Shown: positions 42,957-55,286 of the stretch, piece by piece | How the letters are laid out: each line of letters begins with the position of its first letter | Position numbering within the stretch: the first letter of the stretch is position 1 | Source of the DNA: Bradyrhizobium liaoningense | GTDB taxonomy: Bacteria; Pseudomonadota; Alphaproteobacteria; Rhizobiales; Xanthobacteraceae | NCBI RefSeq assembly: GCF_018130825.1 | Contig: NZ_JAFCJS010000004.1 | Coordinates: 434,001-498,000, forward strand | Length of the DNA: 64,000 nucleotides | Direction: 5' to 3' | The notes under the pieces: model-generated | Told to the model about the DNA's origin: nothing | The model's input: the letters and a program-made list of their open reading frames with translations, nothing else | Databases searched by the model: none | Program-made: the position numbers and the translations under genes

Positions 42957-44147
42957 TTAGAGCCCCAGCACCGCCTTGGCGATGATGTTGCGCTGGATCT
43001 CGTTGGAGCCGCCGTAGATCGAGACCTTGCGGTTGTTGAAGTAGCTCGGCGCGATCTGGGCGGTCCATTCCATGGCCTCGTTCGAGCCGTCGTCGCCATG
43101 CACGTCGTAAGGCGCGGCGAACGGGCCGATCACTTCCATGAGCAGCTCGGTGGTGGTCTGCTGGATCTCGGAGCCCTTGATCTTCAGCACCGAGGAGGCC
43201 GGATTGGGCTTGCCCTTGCCGTGCTTGCCCTCGTCGGCGACGACGCGCAGCTGCGTCAACTCGAGCGCCTTCAGCTCGATCTCGCACGCCGCGAGCTTCT
43301 CGCGGAAGGCGGCGTCCTGGATGATCGGCTTGCCGCCGGATTCAACCTTGGAGGCCAAGTCGCGGATGCGGCGCAGCCGCTCCTTGGAGACGCCGACGCG
43401 GGCAATGCCGGTGCGCTCGTTACCGAGCAGGAATTTTGCGTAGTCCCAGCCCTTGTTCTCTTCGCCGATCAGGTTCTCGTAGGGCACCTCGACGTCGTCG
43501 AAGAAGACCTCGTTGACCTCGACGCCGCCGTCGATGGTCTGGATCGGGCGTACCGTGACGCCCTTCGACTTCATCGAGAACACGATGAAGGAGATGCCCA
43601 TCTGCTTCTTGGCGCCGGGATCGGTGCGGCAGAGGCAGAAGATCATGTCGGCGTGCTGGGCCAGCGTGGTCCAGGTCTTCTGGCCGTTGATGATCCACTT
43701 GTCGCCCTTGCGCTCGGCCTTGGTCTTGAGCGAGGCAAGGTCAGATCCCGAACCGGGCTCCGAAAAACCCTGGCACCACCAATCGTCGACATTGGCGATG
43801 CGCGGCAGGTACTTCTTCTTCTGCTCCTCGTTGCCGAAGGTGTAGATGACCGGGCCGACCATGCTGACGCCGAAGGCGAGCGGCTGCGGCGCCGGATAGG
43901 ACTGCAGCTCCTCGTTGAAGATGTAGTGCTGCACGCTGGTCCAGCCCGTGCCGCCGAACTGCTTGGGCCAGTGGCTGACGCCCCAGCCCTTCTTGTTGAG
44001 GATGCGCCACCACGTCACCATCTCGTCCTTGGTGAGATGACGGCCCTCGACCAGCTTGCGCCGCGTATCCGGCGGCACGTTGTCGCGGAAGAACGACCGC
44101 ACTTCCTCGCGAAACGCCTGCTCTTCTTTCGTGAATGCGAGATCCAT
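42957..44147 (-). CDS. pimC: pimeloyl-CoA dehydrogenase large subunit (PimC-like)
   Basis: 396-residue acyl-CoA dehydrogenase. QGFSEPGSGSDLASLKT at the active site, TWTTLAQHADMIF, and the C-terminal IYGGSNEIQRNIIAKAVLG that closes the FAD site; Gly stands where MCAD has its catalytic Glu. Together with PimD it would oxidise dicarboxyl-CoA to the 2-enoyl form. The start is MDLAFTKEEQ with AGGAGGATC nearby. Fourth gene in the order pimF-A-B-C-D. Confidence 0.87.
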   Translation of the reverse strand: MDLAFTKEEQAFREEVRSFFRDNVPPDTRRKLVEGRHLTKDEMVTWWRILNKKGWGVSHWPKQFGGTGWTSVQHYIFNEELQSYPAPQPLAFGVSMVGPVIYTFGNEEQKKKYLPRIANVDDWWCQGFSEPGSGSDLASLKTKAERKGDKWIINGQKTWTTLAQHADMIFCLCRTDPGAKKQMGISFIVFSMKSKGVTVRPIQTIDGGVEVNEVFFDDVEVPYENLIGEENKGWDYAKFLLGNERTGIARVGVSKERLRRIRDLASKVESGGKPIIQDAAFREKLAACEIELKALELTQLRVVADEGKHGKGKPNPASSVLKIKGSEIQQTTTELLMEVIGPFAAPYDVHGDDGSNEAMEWTAQIAPSYFNNRKVSIYGGSNEIQRNIIAKAVLGL

Positions 44148-44166
44148 CGGATCCTCCTGTTTCCTC

Positions 44167-44304
44167 GTCGTCCTGGCGAAAGCCAGGACCCATTACCACC
44201 GGCCTTCGTTTTGCGAAGGCAATTGCCGTCTGTGCCCCTTACCCCGGCCGCGGAGTATGGGTCCTGGCTCCCGTGCGCAATTGCGCACTAGGCCAGGACG
44301 ACGG
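44167..44304. repeat. intergenic palindrome, CGTCGTCCTGGC family
   Basis: CGTCGTCCTGGC / GCCAGGACGACG outer arms, CCAGGACCCAT / ATGGGTCCTGG inner arms, and GTGCGCAATTGCGCAC, as in the element at 27952. Confidence 0.75.
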
Positions 44305-44308
44305 TGAG

Positions 44309-45496
44309 TTACTGCAACACCTCGAACAGTCCCGCCGCGCCCATGCCGCCGCCGACGCACATGGTGACGACCGCGTACTTGGCCTTGCGGCGGCGGCCTT
44401 CGATCAAAGCATGGCCGGTGAGGCGCGCGCCCGACATGCCGTAGGGATGGCCGACCGAGATCGCGCCGCCGTTGACGTTGATCTTCTCGGGGTCGATGCC
44501 GAGCTTGTCGCGGCAATACAGCACCTGCACGGCGAAGGCTTCGTTGAGCTCCCAGAGGCCGATGTCGTCGACGGTGAGGCCGTGGCGCTTGAGCAGGCGC
44601 GGCACGGCGAAGACCGGGCCGATGCCCATCTCGTCCGGCTCGCAACCGGCGGAGACGAAGCCGCGGAAGATGCCGAGCGGCGCAAGACCGCGCTTTGAAG
44701 CTTCCTTGTCGCTCATGATCACCGAGGCGCTGGCGCCGTCGGAGAGCTGGCTGGCATTGCCGGCGGTGATGGAGAAACCTTCGCCGCGCACGGGCTTGAG
44801 GCCGGCGAGACCTTCGATCGTGGTCTCGGGGCGCGGACCCTCGTCCTGCGACAGCGTGACTTCCTTCATCGAGACAGTGCCGGTCGCCTTGTCGGTGACC
44901 GCCATCTGCGTCGTGATCGGCGCGAGCTCGTCCTTGAACTTGCCGCCCTGCTGTGCGGCCGCGGTGCGGCGCTGGCTCTCCAGCGAATATTCGTCCTGCT
45001 TCTCGCGCGAGATGCCGTAGCGCTTGGCGACGATCTCCGCCGTGTCGATCATGGGCATGTAGACCTCGCCCTTGATCTTGAGCAGCGCCGGGTCCTGGGC
45101 GTGGAAGCCGTTCATCTTGTCGTTCTGGACGAGCGAGATCGACTCGCCGCCACCGCCAACGGCGATCTCGACGCCGTCGAAAATCACCGAGCGCGCGGCA
45201 AGCGCGATCGCCTGCAGGCCCGAGGCGCACTGGCGGTCGATAGTGGTGCCGGCGACAGTCACGGGAAGGCCGGCGCGGAGCAGCGCCTTGCGCGCGATGT
45301 TGCCGCCGGTGGCGCCCTGCTGGAGCGCTGCGCCCATCACGACGTCCTCGATCTCCTTCGGATCGACCTTGGCGCGGGCGACCGCTTCGCCGATGGCGTG
45401 GCCGAGCAGGGTTGCGCCCTCGGTGGCGTTGAGCATGCCGCGATAGGCCTTGCCGATCGGGGTGCGGGCGGTGGAAACGATGACGGCGTCGGTCAA
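44309..45496 (-). CDS. pimB: acetyl-CoA C-acetyltransferase (PimB-like thiolase)
   Basis: 395-residue thiolase. Cys90 in DRQCASG, NVNGGAISVGHPYGMSG with the active His, and CVGGGMGAAG with the second Cys. The start is a TTG at 45496: AGGAGG stands 7 bases before it and it overlaps the pimA stop as TTGA, so the two genes are translationally coupled. The same frame stays open far into pimA but that part is not thiolase. It cleaves 3-ketoacyl-CoA at the end of each cycle. Confidence 0.9.
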   Translation of the reverse strand: MTDAVIVSTARTPIGKAYRGMLNATEGATLLGHAIGEAVARAKVDPKEIEDVVMGAALQQGATGGNIARKALLRAGLPVTVAGTTIDRQCASGLQAIALAARSVIFDGVEIAVGGGGESISLVQNDKMNGFHAQDPALLKIKGEVYMPMIDTAEIVAKRYGISREKQDEYSLESQRRTAAAQQGGKFKDELAPITTQMAVTDKATGTVSMKEVTLSQDEGPRPETTIEGLAGLKPVRGEGFSITAGNASQLSDGASASVIMSDKEASKRGLAPLGIFRGFVSAGCEPDEMGIGPVFAVPRLLKRHGLTVDDIGLWELNEAFAVQVLYCRDKLGIDPEKINVNGGAISVGHPYGMSGARLTGHALIEGRRRKAKYAVVTMCVGGGMGAAGLFEVLQ

Positions 45497-47187
45497 GAAC
45501 GACCTCCTGATGCAGTTTGGGTGGATTGTGACGGTTTCTGCTGCTGGCGCAATTCGTGGCGCGACAATTTTCCGACCGGCGTGCGCGGCAGATCGGCGAC
45601 GAACTCGACCTCGGCCGGCAGCTCGTGCTTGCCGAGCTTGCCGGCAAGCTGGGAGCGCAGCTCGTCGAGCGAGAACGGCTTTGCGTCGGGCTTGAGCTTG
45701 ATGAAGGCTTTCGCGGCTTCGCCGCGGTACTGGTCGGGAATGCCGAGCACGATCACCTCGTGCACGCCCGGAATGGTGTAGATCGCCTGCTCGATCATCT
45801 GCGGATAGACGTTGAAGCCGCCGGAGATGATCATGTCCTTCTTGCGGTCGACCAGGAAGAAATAGCCATCGGTGTCGACATAGCCGATATCGCCGGTCAG
45901 GAAGCGGCCATCGATGAAGGCATCCGCGGATCCCGCCGGCTTGTTCCAGTAACCCCTGGTGACGTTCGGGCCCTTGATGCGGATCTCGCCGACTTCGCCC
46001 GGCGGCAGCACCTTTGTCGGATCTTCCAGCGAGACGACGTCGAGCTCGATGCCGGGCAGCATCAGGCCGATCGAGCCGGGCTTGTCGGGACCCATGGGCG
46101 GATGGCCGGTGCCGGGCGAGCAGGTCTCGGTCATGCCCCAGCCGCTGCGCAGCTTCTTGCCGACCTTGCGCTCGAAGAAGTTGGCGATCTCGACCGGCAG
46201 CGGCGCGCCGCCGGAGCCGATGGTCGCCAGCGAGGAGAAGTCGCGCTTGTCGAGATCGGGCAGCGCGGCGATCGCGATCCACATCGTCGGCACGCCCGGG
46301 AAATAGGTCGCGCGCTTGACCTCGATATCGCGCATCACGGCCTCGACGTCGAAGCGCTGGTGGATCGAGATCAGATTGCCGCGGCTGAGCGAGGACAAGA
46401 GCACGACCGTGAGTGCATAGATGTGGAACAGCGGCAGCACGCAGATGACGCGCTCGACCACGTCGCCGCGCGCGGCGCGGGCCGGCTTGCCCCAGACGTC
46501 GTAGATCGACACCGCCGAGGTGAGATTGCCGTGCGAGAGCATCGCGCCCTTGGGCAGGCCCGTGGTGCCGCCGGTATATTGCAGCAGCGCGACGTCGTCG
46601 GCCGTGACGGAAGGCCACTTCCCCGGCGCGGTCGCGCCCTCGACGAAGGTCATGAAGGTGACGATGCGGGGATCGCTTGGGATCGCCGCCTGCGGCGTGC
46701 CGACCTTGCCCCAATTGTCGTCCTCGCAGACGACGAGCTTGTCGATCAGGCCTTTTTCCAGAAACTTCAGCGCGGTCGGCAGCAAGGCCTGGAGGTTCGA
46801 GGTGACGAGCAGACGCGAGCCGGAGTCGGAGACCTTGTGCGTCAGCGCGATCTCGCCGTCGAGCGGGGAGAGATGCGCGACGCGGGCGCCTGCCTTCAGC
46901 GCACCGAAGAAATTGACGGGGTGGTCCGGCGTGTTGCCGAGGAACAGCGCGACGGAGCTGTTTTTGCCGATGCCTTCGCGCAGGAACGCCGCGGCCGCGC
47001 GCTCGGCCTGAGCTGCGAGCTCGGTATAGCTGATCGGCCGGTCCCGGAATTCCAGCGCGGTGCGCGGGCCGTACTCGGCGGCAGCTTTCGACAGGAGGTC
47101 AGGGAGCGCGCCCTGGACGATGGTGTCGTCCCACCGCACGCCCTCGGGGTAAAACTGTTCGCCGGGATGGGTCATTTTCTGCATCAC
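45493..47187 (-). CDS. pimA: dicarboxylate/fatty acid-CoA ligase (PimA-like)
   Basis: 564-residue AMP-binding CoA ligase that would activate pimelate-like diacids or medium-chain fatty acids. P-loop YTGGTTGLPKG (Gly for Ser at the second place, as in FadD-type ligases), GWGMTETCSP, LTGDIGYVD, the hinge DRKKDMIISGGFN and catalytic Lys in TPVGKLSR. The start at 47187 has no good ribosome site; ATG at 47175 (MTHPGEQF) is an alternative. Second gene of the pim operon; its stop overlaps pimB. Confidence 0.88.
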   Translation of the reverse strand: MMQKMTHPGEQFYPEGVRWDDTIVQGALPDLLSKAAAEYGPRTALEFRDRPISYTELAAQAERAAAAFLREGIGKNSSVALFLGNTPDHPVNFFGALKAGARVAHLSPLDGEIALTHKVSDSGSRLLVTSNLQALLPTALKFLEKGLIDKLVVCEDDNWGKVGTPQAAIPSDPRIVTFMTFVEGATAPGKWPSVTADDVALLQYTGGTTGLPKGAMLSHGNLTSAVSIYDVWGKPARAARGDVVERVICVLPLFHIYALTVVLLSSLSRGNLISIHQRFDVEAVMRDIEVKRATYFPGVPTMWIAIAALPDLDKRDFSSLATIGSGGAPLPVEIANFFERKVGKKLRSGWGMTETCSPGTGHPPMGPDKPGSIGLMLPGIELDVVSLEDPTKVLPPGEVGEIRIKGPNVTRGYWNKPAGSADAFIDGRFLTGDIGYVDTDGYFFLVDRKKDMIISGGFNVYPQMIEQAIYTIPGVHEVIVLGIPDQYRGEAAKAFIKLKPDAKPFSLDELRSQLAGKLGKHELPAEVEFVADLPRTPVGKLSRHELRQQQKPSQSTQTASGGRS

Positions 47188-47195
47188 ACTCAGTG

Positions 47196-47300
47196 GTCAT
47201 TCCGGGACGCGACGAAGTCGCGAGCCCGGAATCCATCAGGCAGCGCACTCAGAGGCGAAATGGATTCCGGGCCTGGCCCTGCGGGCCCTCCCGGAATGAC
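47196..47300. repeat. intergenic palindrome, GTCATTCCGGGA family
   Basis: GTCATTCCGGGACGCG / CCCTCCCGGAATGAC outer arms and GCCCGGAATCCAT / ATGGATTCCGGGC inside, between pimA and pimF. Confidence 0.8.
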
Positions 47301-47320
47301 GCCGAGAGTGCAGGCCCCCA

Positions 47321-49417
<2,097 letters not shown>

Positions 49418-49461
49418 GGTTTCCCTCCTTGGTGGGGATTTACTTTTGTTCGATTTCGCGG

Positions 49462-49480
49462 TGCGGAATTTAATTCCGCA
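49462..49480. promoter_or_regulatory. 19-base palindrome, probable IclR operator
   Basis: TGCGGAATT-T-AATTCCGCA, perfect with a one-base centre, 45 bases from the pimF start and 68 from the iclR-type gene. Site form and place suit the adjacent IclR regulator. Confidence 0.65.
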
Positions 49481-49547
49481 TCTTGACGGCAGGGTTATTT
49501 TGAAGCACGGACGTTGTCAACGACTCCGCGCAAGAAGCAGATCAGGG

Positions 49548-50414
49548 ATGAAGCGTACAGGAAAGAAGACTGCGACCGATCGGAATTTCGTCGTCGCGCT
49601 TTCCCGCGGACTGGACGTATTGCGCGCATTCCAACCCAATGACGGCCTGCTCGGCAATCAGGAGATCGCGGCGCGGACCAATCTGCCGAAGCCGACCGTA
49701 TCGCGGCTGACCTATACGCTGACCAAGCTCGGCTATCTGACGCCGGTTCCCCGTTTCGAGAAGTACCAGCTCGCGCCCGCCGCGATGTCGCTCGGCTACG
49801 CCGCGCTCGCCAATCTCGGTGTTCGGCATTTGTCCGAGCCGTTTCGCGAGGAGGTGATGCGCGCCACCGGCGGCGCCGTCGCCGTCGGCGGCCGCGACCG
49901 TCACAGCATGATCTATTTCGGGCAGAGCCGCGGCAGCGAGACGGTCGGCGTTCAACTTGACGTCGGCTCGCGCGTGCCGATTGCAACCAGCGCGATGGGC
50001 CGCGCCTATTTCTGGGCGCTCGACGAAGACAACCGCACTGAAGTGTCGCGCATCCTGCGCGAACATTACGGCAGCCGCTGGCCCAAGATGCGCGATGGCC
50101 TCGAACGTTCCGGCGAGACCGTCGCGAAATACGGCTTTGCGATCTCCGTCGGCGATTGGCACGACGACATCGGCGCCGCCGGCGTCGCGCTCAAGCTCAA
50201 CGACGGAACCGGACCTTACGCATTCAATTGCGGTGCGCCCGCATTCCGTTTCACGGAAGAGCGTTTGATCAACGACATTGGACCGCGTCTGCTTGCGATG
50301 GTAAGGAACATCGAAGCGGCACTCGGTGGTCTGATGCCGCATTCCAAAAAAGAAGTCAGCAAAAAGCTGAAATCAGGAGGAAAAGTTGCGCGTGTGGCCG
50401 AGGGGATCAGATAG
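49548..50414 (+). CDS. IclR family transcriptional regulator
   Basis: 288-residue regulator. The winged helix lies at about 14-75 (GLLGNQEIAARTNLPKPTVSRLTYTLTKLGYL); the C-terminal effector domain (90-255) binds small acids in relatives. I start at MKRTGKK, with CAGATCAGGG upstream. Basic tail. Divergent from pimF and 66 bases before the ABC transporter genes on its own strand, so it may control diacid breakdown and uptake together. Confidence 0.9.
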   Translation: MKRTGKKTATDRNFVVALSRGLDVLRAFQPNDGLLGNQEIAARTNLPKPTVSRLTYTLTKLGYLTPVPRFEKYQLAPAAMSLGYAALANLGVRHLSEPFREEVMRATGGAVAVGGRDRHSMIYFGQSRGSETVGVQLDVGSRVPIATSAMGRAYFWALDEDNRTEVSRILREHYGSRWPKMRDGLERSGETVAKYGFAISVGDWHDDIGAAGVALKLNDGTGPYAFNCGAPAFRFTEERLINDIGPRLLAMVRNIEAALGGLMPHSKKEVSKKLKSGGKVARVAEGIR

Positions 50415-50451
50415 CCTTTGTCATGACAGGGAGCGGTTCGCATCGCCCCTT

Positions 50452-50473
50452 CGCCCACTGAACATCGTGGGCG
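50452..50473 (+). other. hairpin just before first ABC ATPase gene
   Basis: CGCCCAC / GTGGGCG stem with an 8-base loop, ending 7 bases before the ATG at 50481. It could affect translation start; too short to be sure. Confidence 0.3.
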
Positions 50474-50480
50474 AGACGAG

Positions 50481-51274
<794 letters not shown>

Positions 51275-51278
<4 letters not shown>

Positions 51279-51988
51279 CGACTCTGCTCAACGTCAAGGA
51301 CCTGCGCGCCTATTACGGCCAGGTCCAGGCGCTCCACGGCCTGTCCTTCTCCCTCAACGAGGGCTCGCTGACGACGCTGCTCGGGGCCAACGGCGCCGGC
51401 AAGACCACCACGCTGCGCGCGATCTGCAACATGGTGCGCTCCACCGGCGCGATCGAATTCGACGGCAAGCCGCTGAGCAACCGCTCGACCGAGAACATCG
51501 TGCGGTTCGGCATCGCCCATGTGCCGCAGGGCCGCGGCACCTTCACCACCATGACGGTGGAGGAAAACCTCCAGCTCGGGGCCATCACCCGCAAGGACAG
51601 CGCCGGCATCGTCTCCGACATCGAGCGCATGTATGCGCATTTCCCGGTGCTGAAGCAGCGCCACACCCAGCAGGCCGGCACGCTCTCCGGCGGCGAGCAG
51701 CAGATGCTCGCGGTCGCGCGTGCGCTGATGCTGCGGCCGCGGCTGATGCTGCTCGACGAGCCGTCCTTTGGCCTCGCGCCGCTGGTGGTGCGCGACCTGT
51801 TCGGCATCCTCGGCAAGATCAACCGCGAGGACAAGGTGTCGATCCTGGTGGTCGAGCAGAACGCCCAGCTCGCGCTCGAGCTCGCCGACCAGGCCTACGT
51901 GATCGAGACCGGCCGCATCGTGATGTCGGGCAATGCCAAGGACATCGCGAACAACGAAGAAATCCGCAAATCCTATCTGGGTTACTGA
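51275..51988 (+). CDS. ABC transporter ATP-binding protein, LivF type
   Basis: 237-residue second ATPase. Walker A GANGAGKTT, signature LSGGEQQMLAVARAL, Walker B LMLLDEPSFGLAP, and VEQNAQ at the switch region, all standard for LivF. It pairs with the LivG-type subunit to drive the two permeases. ATGA overlap with the preceding gene; 13 bases before the next start. Confidence 0.93.
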
Positions 51989-52001
51989 GGGAGCCGGGAC
52001 A

Positions 52002-52880
52002 ATGGAGCTGTTTACCAACCAGGTCCTGGCCGGCATCGCCACGGGCGCGATCTACGCCTGCATGGCGCTCGCCGTGGTCATGATCTACCAGGCCATCGAC
52101 CATCTCAACTTCGCGCAGGGCGAGATGGCGATGTTCTCGACCTTCATCTCCTGGCAGTTGATGCAGTGGGGCGTGCCCTACTGGGCCGCCTTCGTCATCA
52201 CGCTGGCGTTCTCCTTCGTCGGCGGCATCGCGATCGAGCGCATCCTGTTCAAGCCGCTCGCCAAGGCGCCGGTGCTGACCAACGTCGCCGGCTTCATCGC
52301 GCTGTTCGCGATCATCAACTCCTCGGCCGGCCTGATCTGGGACTTCACCATCAAGCAGTACCCGACCCCGTTCGGCTCCGCGCCGTTCCTCGGCAGCCAG
52401 CTGATCTCGACCCACCAGGCCGGCATGATCGGGGTCACGGTGCTGCTGCTGCTCGGCCTCTACTTCTTCTTCCAGTACACCCGCATCGGCCTTGCGATGC
52501 GCGCGGCCGCCTCGGTGCCTGAATCGGCGCGCCTCGTCGGCATCAACACCTCCTGGATGATCGCGCTGGGCTGGGGCATGGCAACCGCGATCGGCTCGAT
52601 CGCCGGCATGCTGATCGCTCCCGTCGTGTTCCTCGAGCCCAACATGATGGGCGGCGTGCTGATCTACGGCTTCGCCGCGGCCGTGCTCGGCGGCCTCACC
52701 AGCCCGTTCGGCGCCGTGGTCGGCGGCTTCCTGGTCGGCGTCTTCGAGAACCTCGCCGGCACCTACATCCCCGGCGTCGGCAACGAGCTGAAGCTCCCGA
52801 TCGCGCTTGCGCTGATCATCTCCGTCCTGGTCGTCAAACCCGCTGGCCTGTTCGGCCGGCACATCGTCAAGCGAGTTTGA
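52002..52880 (+). CDS. branched-chain amino acid-type ABC permease, LivH type
   Basis: 292-residue inner-membrane permease with about eight hydrophobic helices. LivH features: GAIYACMALAVVMIYQAIDHLNFAQGEMAM near the start, the cytoplasmic loop TRIGLAMRAAASVPESARLVGI, and VLGGLTSPFGAVVGGFLVG. I start at MELFTNQ, with GAGGGAGCC upstream, rather than an earlier frame that overlaps LivF. It forms the channel with the next gene's product. Confidence 0.92.
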   Translation: MELFTNQVLAGIATGAIYACMALAVVMIYQAIDHLNFAQGEMAMFSTFISWQLMQWGVPYWAAFVITLAFSFVGGIAIERILFKPLAKAPVLTNVAGFIALFAIINSSAGLIWDFTIKQYPTPFGSAPFLGSQLISTHQAGMIGVTVLLLLGLYFFFQYTRIGLAMRAAASVPESARLVGINTSWMIALGWGMATAIGSIAGMLIAPVVFLEPNMMGGVLIYGFAAAVLGGLTSPFGAVVGGFLVGVFENLAGTYIPGVGNELKLPIALALIISVLVVKPAGLFGRHIVKRV

Positions 52881-52882
52881 TC

Positions 52883-53902
52883 ATGAGCGCTGCAGAAGAA
52901 GTCGTTGCAGAAGGCCACCAGGCGGTCGAGGCCGTTCCGAAGCGGGCCATGACGCTGGGCACCGGCACCTCGCTGGTGGTGCTCGCCGCGCTCGTGATCG
53001 TCCCCGTCTTCGTCAAGAATTTCGTCATCTTCCAGATGACGATGCTCCTGATCTACGGGCTCGCCGTGCTGGCGCTGAACATCCTGACCGGCGGCTCGGG
53101 CCAGTTCTCGCTCGGCCAGAGCGCGTTCTACGCGGTCGGCGCCTATACTTCGGCAGTGCTGATGGAGCACGCCAACATCAACTACGCACTTACCATTCCG
53201 ATTTCCGCCGTGGTCTGCTTCGGATTCGGTTACCTCTTCGGCAAACCGGCCCTGCGGCTGTCAGGCGTCTATCTCGCGCTCGCGACCTTCGCGCTCGCCA
53301 CCGCGATGCCGCAGCTCCTGAAGCTGAACTTCCTCGAGCACTGGACCGGCGGCGTGCAGGGCCTCGTCGTCACCAAGCCCGACGCACCGTTCGGCCTGCC
53401 GATGTCGCAGGACATGTGGCTGTACTATTTCACGCTCGTCGTGACGATCGCGATCTACATCTTCTCGGTGAACCTGTTGCGCTCGAGGTCGGGTCGCGCC
53501 TTCATGGCGATCCGCGACAACGAGATCGCGGCCTCCTCGATGGGTGTCAACGTCGCGCTCTACAAGACGCTGGCCTTCGGCGTGTCCGCGGCGATCACCG
53601 GTATCGCCGGCTCGCTCGGCGCCATCGCGGTGCAGTTCGTGGCCCCCGACAGCTACACCATCACGCTCGCGATCTCGCTGTTCCTCGGCATGGTGGTCGG
53701 CGGCGTCGGCTGGCTGCCCGGCTCGTTCGTCGGCGCGGCCTTCATCATCTTCGTGCCGAACATGGCGGAGAGCATCTCCAAGGGCCTCTCCGGCGCCGTG
53801 TTCGGCGTGCTGTTGTTCCTGGTCATCTACCTCGTGCCGCATGGCGCAAGGCAGATCGCAATCCTGGGCCAGCAACTCGCTGGAAAGCTCAGAAAGAATT
53901 GA
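52883..53902 (+). CDS. branched-chain amino acid-type ABC permease, LivM type
   Basis: 339-residue permease. Helices from about residue 30; LivM motifs ILTGGSGQFSLGQSAFYAVGAYTSA, the loop SRSGRAFMAIRDNEIAASSMGVNV, and GVGWLPGSFVGAAF. The ATG at 52883 follows the LivH stop by 2 bases; a TTG at 52877 overlapping that stop is possible. Partner of the LivH-type permease. Confidence 0.92.
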   Translation: MSAAEEVVAEGHQAVEAVPKRAMTLGTGTSLVVLAALVIVPVFVKNFVIFQMTMLLIYGLAVLALNILTGGSGQFSLGQSAFYAVGAYTSAVLMEHANINYALTIPISAVVCFGFGYLFGKPALRLSGVYLALATFALATAMPQLLKLNFLEHWTGGVQGLVVTKPDAPFGLPMSQDMWLYYFTLVVTIAIYIFSVNLLRSRSGRAFMAIRDNEIAASSMGVNVALYKTLAFGVSAAITGIAGSLGAIAVQFVAPDSYTITLAISLFLGMVVGGVGWLPGSFVGAAFIIFVPNMAESISKGLSGAVFGVLLFLVIYLVPHGARQIAILGQQLAGKLRKN

Positions 53903-53931
53903 ACCCGTTAGTCGTAAGAAGGAGACCCGAA

Positions 53932-55167
53932 TTGTCTTTTGGAAGAACACTGCGAGCCGCCGCGCTGGTCACGGCAACGGCGGCCATCACTTTCAACTCC
54001 GGCGCGGCATTTGCCCAAAAGAAATATGATACCGGCGCTTCCGACACCGAGATCAAGATCGGCAACATCATGCCGTACAGCGGTCCGGCGTCGGCCTATG
54101 GCATCATCGGCAAGACCGAAGAAGCCTATTTCAAGATGATCAACGACAAGGGCGGCATCAACGGCCGCAAGGTCAACTTCGTCACCTATGACGACGCCTA
54201 TTCGCCGCCAAAGGCGGTCGAGCAGGTCCGCAAGCTGGTCGAGAGCGACGAGGTGCTGGCCGTGTTCAACCCGCTCGGCACGCCCTCGAACACCGCGATC
54301 CAGAAATACCTGAACGCCAAGAAGATCCCGCAGCTGTTCGTCGCCACCGGCGCCACCAAGTGGAACGACCCGAAGAACTTCCCCTGGACCATGGGCTGGC
54401 AGCCTTCCTACCAGAGCGAAGCGCAGATCTACGCGAAATGGCTGATGAAGGAGAAGCCGAACGCCAAGATCGCGATCCTCTACCAGAACGACGATTTCGG
54501 CAAAGACTACCTCAAGGGCACCAAGGACGGCCTCGGCGCCAAGGCCTCGTCCATGATCATCATGGAAGAGAGCTATGAGGTGTCCGAGCCGTCGATCGAC
54601 GGCCACATCGTCAAGATCAAGGCCGCCAATCCCGACGTGCTGCTGATCTACGCGACGCCGAAATTCGCGGCGCAGACCATCAAGAAGACCGCCGAGCTCA
54701 CCTGGAAGCCGCTGCAGATCCTGACCAACGTCTCGATCTCGGTCGGCAGCGTGATGAAGCCGGCCGGCTTCGAGGCCTCGCAGGACGTGCTGTCGGCGGC
54801 TTATGCCAAGGACTCCACGGATCCGCAGTGGAACAACGACCCCGGCATGAAGAAGTGGAACGAGTTCGTCGACAAGTACATGCCCGGCGCCGACAAGACC
54901 GACACCGGCATGGTCTACGGCTATGGCGCGGCTTCGACGCTGGCCAAGGTCCTGGAGATGTGCGGTGACGACCTCACCCGCGCCAACCTGATGAAGCAGG
55001 CGGCCTCGCTGAAGGATTTTGCCCCGGACACCCTGCTGCCCGGCGTCAAGATCAACACCAGCGCCACCGACTTCGCTCCGATCGCGCAGCTGCAGATGCA
55101 GCGCTTCAAGGGCGAGAAGTGGGAACTGTTCGGCGAGATCATCAGCGGCGACGTCGCCTCCGAGTGA
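53932..55167 (+). CDS. ABC transporter substrate-binding protein, LivK type (1)
   Basis: 411-residue periplasmic binding protein. It starts with a TTG: AAGGAGA lies 7 bases upstream, and the reading begins a signal peptide (TLRAAALVTATAAI) cut near AFAQ. Mature features: EIKIGNIMPYSGPASAYG, NDKGGINGRKVNF, and NDDFGKDYLKG (Peripla_BP_6). First of three paralogues in a row and 29 bases after the LivM-type gene, so part of the main transcript. Ligand not known. Confidence 0.9.
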   Translation: MSFGRTLRAAALVTATAAITFNSGAAFAQKKYDTGASDTEIKIGNIMPYSGPASAYGIIGKTEEAYFKMINDKGGINGRKVNFVTYDDAYSPPKAVEQVRKLVESDEVLAVFNPLGTPSNTAIQKYLNAKKIPQLFVATGATKWNDPKNFPWTMGWQPSYQSEAQIYAKWLMKEKPNAKIAILYQNDDFGKDYLKGTKDGLGAKASSMIIMEESYEVSEPSIDGHIVKIKAANPDVLLIYATPKFAAQTIKKTAELTWKPLQILTNVSISVGSVMKPAGFEASQDVLSAAYAKDSTDPQWNNDPGMKKWNEFVDKYMPGADKTDTGMVYGYGAASTLAKVLEMCGDDLTRANLMKQAASLKDFAPDTLLPGVKINTSATDFAPIAQLQMQRFKGEKWELFGEIISGDVASE

Positions 55168-55194
55168 CACGCTGACGCCATAGTCCTGGCATCG

Positions 55195-55228
55195 AAAAGC
55201 CCCCGCGAGCGATTGCGGGGGCTTTTTG
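55195..55228 (+). terminator. rho-independent terminator after binding protein 1
   Basis: AAAAGCCCCCGC / GCGGGGGCTTTT, 12-base perfect stem, 8-base loop, then T-run. Confidence 0.9.
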
Positions 55229-55286
55229 TTGACGTCGGGCGTCAATCTTGTTCAATGCGGCCGATCCAGCCCGGGGTAGGAGAACA

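Noticed and set aside
45497..46714. In-frame extension of the pimB thiolase into pimA
   Set aside because: The extra 400 codons lie over pimA in another frame and are not thiolase-like; AGGAGG before the TTG at 45496 marks the real start.
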